From Climacium dendroides (lineage: Eukaryota; Streptophyta; Bryopsida; Hypnales; Climaciaceae): DNA of 64,000 nt. Shown here one piece after another: positions 11,593 through 24,559 of this stretch. The stretch covers positions 35,839,213-35,903,212 of the forward strand of contig OX467084.1 in NCBI GenBank assembly GCA_950106755.1. The letters are read 5' to 3'. Positions within the stretch are counted from its first letter, which is position 1. Each line of letters begins with the position of its first letter. Under the pieces are notes generated by a model. The model was given only the letters and a program-made list of their open reading frames with translations, was not told the origin of the DNA and ran no database searches. The translations under genes were made by a program, and so were the position numbers.

Positions 11593-11840
11593 CAGTAGAA
11601 CGTCTTTTAACCAATAGGTCTGGGACCATCTGACAAGATTGCGTTAGAGAGGAGTAGAACCTCTTTTAACCAATAGGTCCGGGACCATCTGACAAGATTG
11701 CATTAGAGAGGTTTATTTGTTTACAGAGGATCATTCTTAGTCATAACCTTTGTATAGGGACAAGTCCGGGACTAGTCTAACAATATTGGTTAAGAGGGGT
11801 TTATTGACTTATGGAGGGTGTATTTAGAGAAGTTCTACTG
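11593..11840. mobile_element. pogo/Emigrant-like MITE, 248 bp
   Basis: The termini are CAGTAGAACGTCTTTTAACC and, at the right, AGAAGTTCTACTG, flanked on both sides by TA (11591-11592 and 11841-11842). CAGTA(A/G)AACCTCT-like ends with a TA target duplication are characteristic of pogo-type Tc1/mariner elements such as Emigrant/Lemi1. The first 60 bases, including the terminus, are tandemly duplicated inside the element, with a second copy starting at about 11,654. No transposase is present. Confidence 0.75.
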
Positions 11841-11929
11841 TAAAATATTACCTCTTAGATGGTAATATTCACTTGCAACAACACGTTGTTATGACATTCA
11901 AAGTGAAGTCAATATGTTTAGAAAGCATC

Positions 11930-12470
11930 ATGGCAAACTAGTTTATGAGACTTTGAATCTTTTTAACTTAAAATTTTTAGCATTTCAGATTTTTAATTAA
12001 AAAACAAACTATCATGAATAGTTGACTTGAGAGTCTTGAATTTTTTTTTAAATTGATTTTTGTTCATCAAAAAATTGTTGAGTAAAAATAGTTATGAGAT
12101 AGATGGAGAAAATAAATTGATAATAGCTCTAAGATGGAATTGAGACATGTTATTTCTAATGGTGATATTTTCTAACAATAAAAGTTAACCTTATAGAACA
12201 CTTTTTTTGAAAAATTTGAAAATTGAACTCCAAAATAAATTCAGTACGTTATTTTTCATGAAGATGATTTGATTGCCCACAAAACAAGATGATTTATAAC
12301 TTTTTCATTACTTATCTACATAGAATTAACCAAATCTTTCCATATAGGAAAAACACAATTTATTAAAAAAAATTATTTTATAATTTTAGGGTGGATGGGG
12401 GTTCTACTTACTTTCAACTATTTAGAGCTTTGTGTGGCATAACTTTTACTCCTGAACACCAACAGAAATA
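11930..12470 (-). repeat. Dispersed repeat family B, inverted copy
   Basis: Minus-strand blocks match the plus-strand copies: the word for GACTTTGAATC, the one for GACTTGAGAGTC, the AATTGAGACATG block, and GCATAACTTTTACTCC. Together with the copy at 10,640-11,560 it forms a loose large inverted repeat around the pogo-like MITE. Confidence 0.45.
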
Positions 12471-12480
12471 AAAATTATCT

Positions 12481-12677
12481 CTACAAAAGAAAAAGGTGTT
12501 TTAAGAATAGTCCTAGAAGTATAGTCTTATAATTCATAATCTTTTAGGAGATTTTTAGTAACATTTTTCTAAAAATTCATATATTTTTAGTAGTTTTTTA
12601 CAAAAAGTCTTCAAAAGGTCATAAATTATAGGACTATACGACTAAGACTATACTTAAAACACCCCTTTCTCTTGTAG
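12481..12677. mobile_element. MITE-like inverted-repeat element, about 197 bp
   Basis: Arms of about 46-48 bases at 12,481-12,528 and 12,632-12,677 are reverse complements with few mismatches. Each contains GTGTTTTAAG and the ATAGTCCTA/TATAGTCTTA block. The AT-rich centre has no open frame. It has hairpin potential, and no clear target duplication is visible. Confidence 0.6.
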
Positions 12678-13249
12678 CATATATTTCCAAAAAAATTGCA
12701 TTTTTTTCTATCTTCAATTTTTTAAATAAACATATCAAAAATTGAGATCATAGAAACATGCCCAAACTATTAAGTGTTCGTGGAGGGGACACTTTGAACT
12801 TTAGGATTTAATTTTATTAGAATGATATATAGTAATTGTTTATATCACATTTTTTTACTTGGACAAAATTAATTCCTAAATTATTATTCATTTGAAAAAA
12901 GATAGTTCCTTTATTTCAATTAGACACAAAATCTTATTTTTTTGAAAATATATTTGAAAAATCTAGTAAAAACCTTGAGTAGGGAAAAAAAGAAATTTGG
13001 TGCACTAAGCTTTAATATTGGGATTGTAATTTAAGTCTCATATGAATCTCAATCTAATGTTGATATTGTTTGGTGAGTTGGCTATACACCCTAACAATAT
13101 AGCTTTGTCCTCCAAGACCTCCATCCTTTTAGTAACACAATGTACACATGATATGGTGGGAGGGTTGTATCTTTAACTCCTAAAGGACCATTGTTCCTAT
13201 GGGGGACAAATGGGATTTTGGGCAAGTACCTACGGGCTAAATTTTTATC

Positions 13250-14080
13250 ATGATTTTTTAAAACATTTTTTGAAGATAAGAAAATTGATTATCTTCATGG
13301 GAACATAATTTTTTTTCAATTGGTGCCTAAGAACAAAAGTTATGCCCAAATAAGCTCAAAATAGGGGACAGTAAAAAAATCCAAAATTTGAATTTTTTTT
13401 GAATTTTTTTCATTGATTATATATTTTTCTAAATGGAAAGCTTAAATTCATTTCAATTTGGATTTGTTATGAGAAAGTTATGGACAATCTTGATTTTTGG
13501 GCAATTAGAGCATTTTGGGGGGAAAAATAACTTGTAGGATTTATTTTTGCATGCAATTTTTACAATTACAAAAAAAATTGCATGATTTAGTTTGCTTCCT
13601 AGAACAATCTTACCATTGGGATTAGTGCTTTTAATTCCATTTTGGAGATATTAATAATTTATATTTTCCTTCTACCTCATACCTATTTCTACTTAACAAT
13701 TTTCTTACGAATGAAAATTAAGTTTCTTTTAATTCTTTTTTTCCCCTGGACTCTCAACTCAATTCCTCACCATAAAAATTTAAACCTCAAGACTTTGTAG
13801 TGCATAAAATTTAAGTTAAGAAGGTTCAAAGTCAAAAAAACTAGTCCCGCAATGTGCTCGAAAACTTGTTTTTTTTTCACTTTAAATGCAAATGTCTTGC
13901 AATCTATGCGGTCAAAATTTCTGAAATTTTTTCCACGCATTCTCATACTAATTAGGTGTAAGATCCTATAGTTAGATGTGGAAAAAAAATTCAATTTTTT
14001 TTTACTCTTTGCTATAGAAATGGCAATTTTGAGTGTTTTTGGCAAAAGAAAGGCCTTGATACTTAAGGAATTAATTCTTA
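13250..14080 (+). repeat. Dispersed repeat family B, best-preserved copy
   Basis: Contains the ordered blocks AACAAAAGTTATGCCC, GGAAAGCTTAAATTCATT, GAGAAAGTTATGGACAAT, AGAACAATCTTACCATTGGG, GGACTCTCAACTCAATT, GGTTCAAAGTCAAA and a terminal AAGGCCTTGATACTTAAGG. No long open frame is kept in either strand and no LTR or tail is visible, so the class is unknown. Confidence 0.55.
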
Positions 14081-15759
14081 GAGTTAATCACTTAATATGC
14101 TTCCGAAATTACAATCTTCATTATAAATAGATGTTGAAAGGGGATAGCAAGGGAATTTAAATCCTATGGAGAAGGTTAGGTCTTTTTATTCTTTACCTAC
14201 TCCTTGTAGGATATCATTTCCCTGATCTGCTTGTGCAAATGAGTTTTTAATCTTGGGGGAATGTTTTTCTTTGACATGGGGGATATATTTAAATCATCGT
14301 AAATTCACACGGTTTTATTGTTAAGAGTCAGGTGTTCATAGTATATTTGTAGAAATTAACATAAAAAATTTATAATTTATTCATACATGGTCTAAAACTT
14401 ATAATTTATTTATACGTGGTCTAAAAAATGCATTTTAAGAGAATTTAAAATCTTTTTTCAACTACCAACAAAATCCAACAAAAGAATTTATAGTTCAAAT
14501 ATAGGAACCATATTCAAACCTATATTTGGGATGTATTTAGGTGTTCTTACCTTACTATTAGAAGTCAAAGATTGGCTATTACACAACTTTAGTAGAAAAC
14601 ATATCCTTGTAGACTAAGATTTAACCCTTAAAGCACTAAAATACATTTTTTGGCAACATAGTGATTTTAGACAGCTAACTATAAACATAATTTTTTTTTC
14701 TTTTTTGTTAAAATTTTTACATAACATTTTCCTGAGGTGTAGCTTCAAGGCCTAAAATAGTGATTTTTTTTCTAAACTACCTAGGCACTCTAGGTTGAGA
14801 AAGAAACTACATATCATATAATATCTTTTTCACCATGTAGTAAAAAATTACTAAAATTGTTGCTACTTGAAGCTACGCCTTGACTACATCTTGTGTGAAA
14901 ATTTCAAAGAGAAAAATGGAAAAATATTTTTCTTGATGAGCTATCCAAATTTTTTATGTTGCCAAAAAAACGTTGTTTGGTTGAAATTGTGTTTTTTGAC
15001 AACGTAGGAATTTCAGGCAACTCCCTATAAATGGAGTGTTTTGTTTGTTTGTTTGATTTTTCAAAATCTACATATAGAACCACAAGGTAAATATCATACA
15101 TAGCAAAGGATTCCCTTGTTTTCCCATTATAATCTCGAGGGACGCGTATGGAATTATCATTGCAACACACTCGAGAATTGCTTTTGGCATCCCATAGGAC
15201 ATGAGCAACCCCTCATGTCATCTACATTGAATAGGAGGATTAAGGGGACCAAAAAATTAAAGAGACTTACTATGAATGTTTGAAACATGATGTATAACCC
15301 CGGGACACTTTAATAACTATTGATGTACATAAAAGGGAGATATTTATATAGTGTATAATATTGATTAATTAGTATGAATCCCCTTAAAATCCCTTTTTAG
15401 TGTACAATGGAAAGCTATATGTTTATTTTTTCATTTCACCACTTTTAATGGGTTTTATTGTTTTTTAATTTGCAAAAGTGAGTTGATAAAAAAATACTAG
15501 CAAAAAAATATTCTTTGACTTGCCATTGTTTTTTGAGGGGAAAAAAGAAGGGTCAAAATCAGATCAATCTAAATTTGTGAAGGGCGACATCTGCTGCAGG
15601 TAAGGTACTACAGTAGTAAGATAAGATGATCTCCTTCAGATTCAGGGGGTCTCAATGTTGGGAATTAAAGGGCAGAAGTTTCCTGGGAAAAAGGGTTTCA
15701 ACGGCTTTGGTTCGGTTGACGTGACGTGAAGGCCAGAAGGGGGACCAGCAGGGTGAAAA
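14081..15759. other. AT-rich intergenic DNA, no gene recognised
   Basis: Low GC with homopolymer runs. The short open frames near 14,904 and 15,652 match nothing known. A slightly GC-richer patch lies at 15,580-15,780. Confidence 0.5.
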
Positions 15760-15910
15760 CGCAGGAATTTTACCCCGGGGGAAAACGCAGGATTTAAAAA
15801 AAAAAAATTCACACATTAAAAAATTTGAAAATTTTGAATTCATATTTGCAATCAGAGACCCCAAATTAGTTGGAAGAGGTGAAGAATATACCCTATAGAT
15901 GGCACAAAAT
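15760..15910 (+). repeat. Repeat family A, partial copy
   Basis: Shares GAATTCATATTTGCAATC, then CCCCAAATTAG and GCACAAAATAGGAGG, with the copies at 725-967 and 10,108-10,332. The left end is replaced by a GC-richer sequence and an A run. Confidence 0.5.
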
Positions 15911-16712
15911 AGGAGGTAAGATTTTACTTATATTCCAAAGAACTTGTGTTTTCACCTTGCTGAAATTTGCACACTTGGAAGTTAGCATTAAAAGAGGTGT
16001 GAGGGCTTGGGAGGGTTGTTTCAGGATTGTTCTTCAAGATAGGAATACGTCAGAATATTTAAATAATTTTAAAAAATAATTTATATATTTTTAAATTTTT
16101 AAATTTTTTTAAATTTTAATTAGTTAATTTATAATATCTGATGTGGCATGGTTGCATCCATGTTAGACTATTGATTTGGCAAAGTTCCCAGAGTTCCCCA
16201 CTATCTAGAAACTCATGGAAATCCACATTCTCCTTTTGCCCTCAAACTTCTTTTAATGAATTGAAACTACAAAATATTGTTCACACTCTTGGCATAACTT
16301 ATTTAGTTCATTTTGTGGAACTAACTTATCCTCAACAAACTTTTCATCACTTTGATCTAAAAATAACTTTATATTATTGTGATAAGTTGGCATAACATTG
16401 TATACAATGGACACCCAAAACCATCGCTTTTAGCTTCTTTGCCTAGTTTCTACTATTGTACTATTCAAATTTTTATATTTCCTTGTTGGCACTTGGAAGG
16501 AGGCTCCAACGCACCAAAAAAACGTGATATTTGGATACCATATGCAAAAGTTACAAGGGAAAAAGGGTTAGTTCTACAATAATTTCTTCCACATAGGTAC
16601 ATAATTGATGGAGATGTACACATAGTGAAGATGGCAATTCGTAGTCAATGCATGGTGCATTTGACTGAATTGATATCATCTGGATGTTATATTAGACACA
16701 AAAAAACACAAG

Positions 16713-16788
16713 TTGTTTTTTCCGACGTCACCTAAAATCCGTCTGAAAAAATTACAAAACGTCACCTAAACGCGGGTTTCTTCTAGTG
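16713..16788 (-). mobile_element. CACTA-like transposon terminus
   Basis: On the minus strand the sequence starts CACTAGAAGAAACCCGCG. Two TTTAGGTGACG-type subterminal motifs follow within about 60 bases (plus strand GTCACCTAAA at about 16,727 and 16,761). CACTA ends with short repeated subterminal motifs are typical of En/Spm elements. The partner terminus was not found nearby, so the inner limit is unknown. Confidence 0.5.
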
Positions 16789-17985
16789 GAAGAAGGGTAA
16801 CTCATACCAATGTGAATGGAATGTCTGTTGGGAATGGCTCAACTATCTAATGAGCCTCATGGACTTAAATGCTAAATTCCTTCTTTAATGCTTCCATTTG
16901 GAGGTAGAGTATGTAATAAAGAACCGACATGCACACAATAGAAAGTTTGAAGTCTATATGATTTTATTTTATTTTCCAAAAATAAACCAAATTGATATCA
17001 ATAAAGGACTTAGTGTAGGTTGTTTATTACAACATTATAATCATTGGGATTGGCATTTTTCAATCCTATAAATAAATTCTTGTCTTGTAGGACGAGTTAC
17101 TATTCTTATGAATTTAGTATTTTGAATCATTCTTACTTCTTTCTATTTACTATTTTTTCCTACATGTTGTACAATTCCAAATGATCTAAAAATTTTCAAG
17201 CATGTAGCCAACTTGCCTTGAAGAATGAATTTAAAAAACCACAATAATTTTGGTCATTTTTTCATAATGATTTGACCTTGTGAAGTTCAATTGCTTGTTT
17301 TTTTACAGGGTCAAGAAATGGATTTTTGTCACTTCAAATGCTAATATATCTTGTAATTTGTGCAATGAAAAAATTGAAAATTTTTGCACATATTTTTAAA
17401 ACCAAAGTACTACAAGATCCTACAATTACATGTGTCTAAAAATGATATTTTTCAAAAAAAATTATATTTATACTAAAAATGGCAATTTTGAAACATTTTT
17501 GGTGAGAACATAGTGAAGGAACTTTAGGGGTTAACATCTAAACCTCTAATATTCAATATCCCCTTAATATAAATCTATACACCAAAGGGACATATTACCC
17601 TAGTTCTATCCTACACCTTAGTATTTATGTCACATCAACTCAAAATTTTCACCTTAGAAGAAAATGTAAGATTTTATTATTTATGTAGATGATTAAAATT
17701 AGAAAATTTGAATACATATTTGGATGCCCATATCCCTACATTAGCAATGAAAAATAGCAAGATGCAAAATTAGTCAATTACAAAATAGAAATAAGCTATA
17801 TTTAATATATACAAAAGATTAAAAATTGGAGATGGACCTTGCTTTATTGGTAATGATTATGTTCAAAAATTTATAATGATTTTCCTGAAATTTCTTCTAT
17901 AAAAATAGTAACATTTTAATTTCAAAGTTACCTAAAATTTTAGATGTATTAAATCAATTTTCATGATAAAAAAACCCTTCAAGGG
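16789..17985. other. AT-rich intergenic DNA with a partial family B copy
   Basis: About 17,160-17,540 matches the second half of repeat family B (AAAATTTTC blocks, AAGATCCTACAATTA, and a terminal GGAACTTTAGGGGTTAA). Nothing else is recognised. Confidence 0.4.
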
Positions 17986-17989
17986 ACAA

Positions 17990-18375
17990 AACAAGGTCAC
18001 TCTACTTTACAACAACACTAGCATGTGAGCCTAGAAATGTGACCCTACAAATTTTAAGCCTAGGTGTAAGTAGGTACTTTACAACTATTGAAGGTGCCTA
18101 GAACATACATATTTATAACATAAGAACCCTATAACCATGGAAGGTACTTATAATATAGGTACCTATAATGTAGACACCTATGATATAAATATTCCTATAA
18201 CTATACAAGGTGCTTATAACATATACATTTATAATATAGGCACCTATAATATAAATATCTTATAGCTATGGAAGGTGCTTATAACATAGGTACCTATAAT
18301 ATAAATATCCTTTAACCATGGAAGTACGTATAATATAGGAGCTTAGGCTCTTAGGCTCACATATTAGCAACCGTA
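17990..18375. repeat. Repeat family C with internal short tandem units
   Basis: Bounded by TAGCATGTGAGCCTAG at the left and TTAGGCTCACATATTAGC at the right, which are inverted ends. Between them, diverged units of about 45-60 bases recur around TATAATATAGG, ACCTATAAT and CCATGGAAGG. Related pieces lie at 30,390-30,600 and 31,010-31,215. It may be a DNA element with expanded inner repeats. Confidence 0.5.
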
Positions 18376-20089
18376 TTCTATCTTAAACTTTGAAGAAAAA
18401 ATGATCTCTCTATATTTTTAAGATTTGCAAAGATGTTTTATACAATAACACGGAGGAATATTTTTGAATAAATTTTAAAACAAAAGTTTTAGATTTGAAT
18501 TTTAGGTTGCAACTAGCTCTTTTGGTCACATAATAGTTTAGAAAGTTGGCATTCTATGCTCATTCTCAAGGTAACCAAGTTCTATATGCATGGAAACAAG
18601 TCTTGAATTTTTAGGACCAAAAAGGAGTGAAAAATGATCTTGTTGTAAAGACTTCTTTATTGTTAAATTTCAAAAACTATGAGATAAATGGAAGATTTGT
18701 CATGAATCTGGAGCCACAATTTAAGATCAAGCATAGCAAAATGAAAGAATACAAGAAAAAATACACAATAAGAAAAATAAAATTAGGTAACTTCTAAAAT
18801 CCAAATGCAAGATGTAAATTCCAATGGTGGTCTCTACCCATAGACCCGGCAAAGGTGAAAAAAAGGGGGAAGACAATGACATTTGAGCTTTAACCTACTA
18901 TTGTGTTCATGTTCAGAGCCCTTGATTCCTCTCTCATATTGTTCATCACTTTTAGAGACTACCAATTTTTGCCCTACTCAAGTGAATTGAAGTATTATTC
19001 ATAGTGCTTTATATAGAAGTGGTATTTTTTAGCCAAATTGCAATAGAAGGCAAAAGCCAAACCTTGTCTTTGTACCTAAAGATAGATGTCGTACTAAGGA
19101 TGTTGTGGAATTGGTCTATGAATTGGCCTATAGCTTCAATTTATGGATAAAATTTCATGTGGTTTGCTTATATAAGGCCTATCCATCAAAGCAAATTATG
19201 TAAAGAATGAAGAAAAATAGGCCTCCAAATTTGGTACAAATGTTACCAACATAGAGATGATCTTATACAAAATAATTCCTAAAAATATAGAGTTCACAAC
19301 CCTTGGGATAGTGTCAAAGATGATCAAAAGGTGACTACCTTTGCGGTTCATCTTTGAAGTCTTTAAATAGGTCATCGAGGAGACCTAAACCCATATGGTT
19401 TGCTAAACTCTCCTTTCCTTCACTTATAAGCCAAAAAACCCATCTTCCTTACAGGGAGCAACGAGTGGATTGTCGCATTTCAAGATTCAAAGGTGAGGCT
19501 AGTCTACCTTTGGGATGAAAGGTTAGGAGTTTATCGAGTACAAAGGGTTAGCTCTTTCCCTACCATCCCCAGGGTCGACTAATCTCATTATTGAATCAAA
19601 TTTTTTATATAGCAAGGCACATGTTTTTTTTGTTTATTCATAGTGTTATAGGCAAGCATAATTTTAGTCTACCTCAATAACTTATAGCACGCATTATATA
19701 ATATAATTTAAATATTAATTTAAATAATCATACTATATTAGTGCAAATATGATTGTACACTAAATCTACTATTTCAATTGTTAGTATTTTTTAATACATT
19801 TCTTTGAATGAATATAAAATGTAATGTTGCTCTTTGCTACAAGAAAAAAGATTGTCTAATCTTATTGATCTATATTCAAGTATTCTTTTAAAAAATTTAT
19901 GCTGCCTAAATCCTTATTTTCAATGCTACTTTAGAACTGAAAGTCAACTCATAAAAGTTTCACTCATACTCCTATTTTCACAATCCTCTTACCCCCTAAA
20001 GTCTCATTGGTCTTACGGGAACTAAAATGCAACTTTGGATATAGTCATATGGTCTCAATATTCATTGTAATTTTCTGAATTTTATTGTG
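18376..20089. other. Intergenic DNA, no gene recognised
   Basis: AT-rich with a mixed-GC stretch at 19,300-19,600. That stretch has no frame or splice pattern that I can tie to a protein. A decayed element is possible. Confidence 0.4.
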
Positions 20090-20890
20090 AAGCTAAAAAA
20101 TCATGTAAACTTTGTTAGAATATAATTTTTATTTCAATTGGTGCATGGGACAAAAGTTATGGCACAATAAGCCAAAAATGGAAGTTGGTGGCAATATAAA
20201 AAAAATCACAGAAAGTCAAATTTTTTTTTTTCTAAAATATTATATTTTTGTCTACATGTGAAGCTTTTGATTCATTTTAAGTGGACTAGTGATGAGAAAG
20301 TTATAAACAATCTTGTTTTGGGGGCAATTTTAGCATCTTCTTCAAAAAATAATTTATAGGATTCATTTCTTAATGCAATTTTTCACATTTTTTCAAAAAA
20401 CATTGTTTGACAAGGTTAAGTATGTATGCTAGAATATTCACATTGTTTGAATTATTGTGTTTCAATTCCATCTTAGAGCTATTAGCAACTTTGTTTTGGG
20501 GGTTCAATTTTAAACCTACTTCTACTTAACAAATATTTTAAAGAACAAAAATTAAGTGTTTTTTTAAGAATTATTTTTCCTAAACTTTCTATTCAATTTT
20601 TCAATACAATTTAAAAAAAAATTCAAAGTGTGTAGTGTAAAACATTTTCACAAATGGCAACCAAATTCATCTAAAATTGCAAAATAAGATTCAAAATTTT
20701 TATTTTCCAACTTTGAATGTTGATATCTTCAAACCTATATAGTTAAACATCATGAAATTTTTACCACATGATTGAGACAAGTCAAGTACAAGATCCTACA
20801 ATTATATTCTAATTTTTGTTTTGTTTTCTTCGGCAAATACAATAGAAAAGTGTTGTTTTATAGAAAAATGGCCTTGGGACCCAAAGGATT
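20090..20890 (+). repeat. Dispersed repeat family B, copy
   Basis: Contains ACAAAAGTTATGGCACAAT, GAAGCTTTTGATTCATTTTA, GTGATGAGAAAGTTAT, TTCAATTCCATCTTAGAGCT and a terminal GGCCTTGGGACCCAAAGG, in the same order as the other copies. Confidence 0.55.
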
Positions 20891-22139
20891 AAAATATACA
20901 TTCTAATAATGTCAAATCCAAAGTTGTACAATGATGAGGTCTTCAAAAAGACACCCTAATTGAAATGCTTTTAATTTTTAGCAATTTAAAAAAAAAATTA
21001 TCCATCAATCCAAATTGGACAAAGGCATCTACTAGGGGGTAACTCCTAAAGGATGAAGAAACCTATTTTGGACTTTTTTATAACTCGGATAGGTTCTTAA
21101 TTTGGGAATTTTTCCATGAAATTTTTAGATTGGATGCTATTCATCATAATATACGTGTAAAACTTTGTTTTATGTATTTCTAAAAAATATTGCAAAAGTG
21201 ATTTTTTTTTATTTCGATGTCAAACTAGGCGGTAAAAAATATATTCTCAAAAAATCAATTATTTTTTAAAGATCTTATACATTGATACTTGCTTAAAAAT
21301 ATTTAAGCCATTCAATTATGAATAATGAGAGTTTTATTTTGTGGATATGTGGGTAGGAAAAACATATATAGTCATACAATGCTTTCAATTTTGAAATTTT
21401 GAAAATAAAAAAAACTAAAAGGACATTAATTTTTTGCTAGATCATTCTCAACATTGGAATTAGCAATTCTGAATTTAAAAAAAAATATACTAGCAAACTA
21501 ATTTTTTCTTTGATTTATCACCACCTTCTTCTTTATAATTTTTAAAAAGATGAATATTAAAAAATGGTTATATATATATTCAACCCATTTTACAACATAA
21601 TGAATAAAATGCATAAGTTATAGGACATACTTGTTTATTTCTAAAAATGTTCAAAGATTAAACTTCACCTTCTTGAAGGGCTAGAAAAGCCTACATTTTG
21701 AAGTTTAGGCACATTGAGCTTGCAATTGCTAGGAATATTCATCCTATAAATTTTGGGTCAATATACTTGAACAAATTATCCAAAGGATCATATGTTTGGG
21801 TTTGTTAAAAAATAAATACTGATGAAAATTTTAAACTTGCTTTGGGGACAAGTATTTTGAAGTAGTTGTGGGCCTATAAATATGAAAGAATTGTAGGTAA
21901 GATCTAGGAAGTAACCCAATTTGCATAGATACATCCAATAATTGTTAGATGCTAAGTTGCAAGCTAGAACTATGGATATGTTGTTGACAATGTTCTAAGA
22001 GATATAAAATAACCCCTAAAGTCTTGAATGGACACTTGAAAATCTAGGTAGGGTCCTACAAAGTCAATTTTGGTTGGATGTTCATGAAAGTTTAATGCAA
22101 GGTGCGAATATGTACCACCTTAGTGGAAATATAATGTTT
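20891..22139. other. AT-rich intergenic DNA, no gene recognised
   Basis: Low-complexity AT-rich sequence. Only decayed repeat words are visible. Confidence 0.5.
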
Positions 22140-22520
22140 GTCTTAATTTTCACCATTTGAATTTCAAATAATTTTCTCTTGATTGCACAAGAAATCATCA
22201 AAAAAATGACTAATGTATCGCTAGTTCACAACTTCTTTGCATTGCAAGGTGATTTAGAATAAGCTAACTCTATATTTACTTCTTAATTTTTTTCGTGAGT
22301 GAACCTAACATCACATACTTATGATGGTGAAAATCCTCATTTTTGTATACTACAAAAGTTTACTCTAAGAGGGCTCAAAGTTTGCTAACATTGTTTTGCA
22401 AGAATGAAAAAAATGTTTTTTTTTTCTCACTTCAAATGTCATACTCTTTCGATCCATGTGGTCAAATGTGCTAAATTTTTTCCCACACATTGTCTCTCTT
22501 GTTTAATCCTAGATTGATGG
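22140..22520 (+). repeat. Repeat family D, copy 1
   Basis: Ordered blocks (TTGCACAAGAAATCATC, ATGACTAATGTAT, GGTGATTTAGA, GTGAACCTAACATCA, TTTTGCAAGAATGAA, CACACATTGT) are shared with 29,640-30,290 in the same orientation. The block holding GACTAATGTAT is single here but amplified into a tandem array in the other copy. Confidence 0.6.
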
Positions 22521-23229
22521 AGATGTGATGTAGTTGCTAGTGTAATTGAATCTTTGTACTTCTAAAAAAAATGCCTTCAATGAAGGTGGTTCATACCTTT
22601 CGATGATTCTAGATGTCCCTTCTCCTACTATGAAAATGATAGATGAAAAAATGCATCTCTATCCATAGTAGAAATATCCTAAGTTATTCATTGGACAAAT
22701 TCCATCCTTTTGTCATCTCAAGGTTAATACACTTTTGTATGGTTGGAATTTTTTTTTAAAATTAATGTTTGATTTTGGACAATGTATCCAAAATTGGCAA
22801 TTTTGAACTTTTTCTCTCAAAAAAACACCCTTTGCCTTTTGCAGAGGTTAAAATGATTGAGGTTGGAAGAAATTATAAGGTAACATCTAAAGTCATCTAA
22901 ATATGTTTTTGAACATGGATAGTATTATTGGTTCTTAAATTTTTTCGTTGAATCTTTGCTACACGAAATGAAGTTAGAGTCAATGACTATTATTACATAA
23001 ACAATTTTAAGGTGATTGGGTTGGAAAGGGCAAAGTTGATTAGTGAGTATGAAGGCAATAGTAGGAACTCTTACTATTTAAAGATTGGAAGAAAAACAAT
23101 AGTGGCATTTGAGTTGGGATATAGAAGTCAATGATGTTGCAACAATATCACTAGTTGAATAAGCCTTTACAATTCTTATTTACATGAGTGTATTATGTGC
23201 TTTTTAACCCCTAAACGCCCTAGGGAACC

Positions 23230-23960
23230 AAAATTGTCCTTACATTGTTTAAGTCCAACTCAAAGTGCTGTAACTTTTGCATCCAATGTCCAAAATCAAT
23301 AAAACTTGTTGGAAATTTTGCACTATCTTCTAGTTTGTGTGGTAAATTTTTTAAATCAATCCAAGAAGTACTAATTTTTTGTAAGCCAATCAAAGTTCAA
23401 AGGTTCAATTTGAATTCACCAAATTGCATTTGATGGCTACAACTTTGGAGGATTGTATCCCCTTCATCCAATGTTCTTTTTCAATAAGATTTGTTGACTT
23501 ATGTTCCATTTGAAGTCTAGTTATTGTAACTAAATTTTTATGTCAATCCAAATTGTTTTGAATGTTTGGGAGTAATTCAAAGTTCAAAATCTTGACTATA
23601 TTGGACTACAGTGAATTTTGGAGGCTTGTTTCTTCTTTGTATAGTGTCCATTTCCAATAAATTTTTTGGGGAAAGTTGCACATATTAGTCTTGTTTGTGT
23701 GGATAAAATTTCATATGAATTCAAGAAGTTATGAGTGACATTTTAATAGAAGGAGGTTTAGCCTTAAATGTGTTTTTTCTTGCTGTTTTTTTTACATTTA
23801 AAAGGCATTTTGCAAACAAATTGAGTCAAATAGTGTCTGTTTCTAATTAATTTTTTTAGAAAAGTTGCACATACTAGTCTTATTTGTGTGACTAAAATTT
23901 CATATTAATCCAAGAAGTTATGAGTGACTAAGAAGCATTTTAGTAGGACATTCAACCTTA
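23230..23960 (+). repeat. Diverged direct repeats, about four units
   Basis: Blocks such as GAAAGTTGCACATA, TAGTCTTGTTTGTGTG, AAATTTCATAT and AATCCAAGAAGTTATGAGTGAC recur at irregular spacing of roughly 150-240 bases. It is an old, decayed direct-repeat cluster without coding capacity. Confidence 0.5.
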
Positions 23961-24559
23961 GATGTGTTTTTCCTTGCTATTTTTTGACATTTCAAAGCCA
24001 TTTTGCAAACAAAATGAATCAATTGAATGATATTTTCTTTCACCAATGTGTTTGTATGGTGGTTTTGAATTACTTTATAGATTCAAGTTTTTTTTCATTT
24101 GAATAGGTTTAGAAATTGAATTTCATCTCCAAATGTGTTGCTAGGAAAATTTTAGCATCCTTTTTCAACACTGAAATATTATAATTTTGCAATCTATGTG
24201 ACCAAATGACTCCAAATTTGATTCACATCATCTACAACACATAGACTATAGTTGAAATTTCTATACCTTAGTGACACTCTAGGTCTATAACACTTCAAAA
24301 GCAACGATGTTTTTGAACCCAAAAAAGGACTTAGGCTTTTACAGGTTAACATTCATGAATATTACAAAAAGCATTATTTTTGGAATAAATAATTTATATG
24401 GATATGCATATAAATGAAATGCTAGACTAAGATGGCATGTTAGACAAGAACATCTACACAACTACAAAGTGCTTGCAATGTAAGAGTAAAAGCCAAACTC
24501 AATGGTAAAATCTTGGAAAGAAACCCAACTAACAATCTTGTTTGTAGTGCAAAGGGGAT

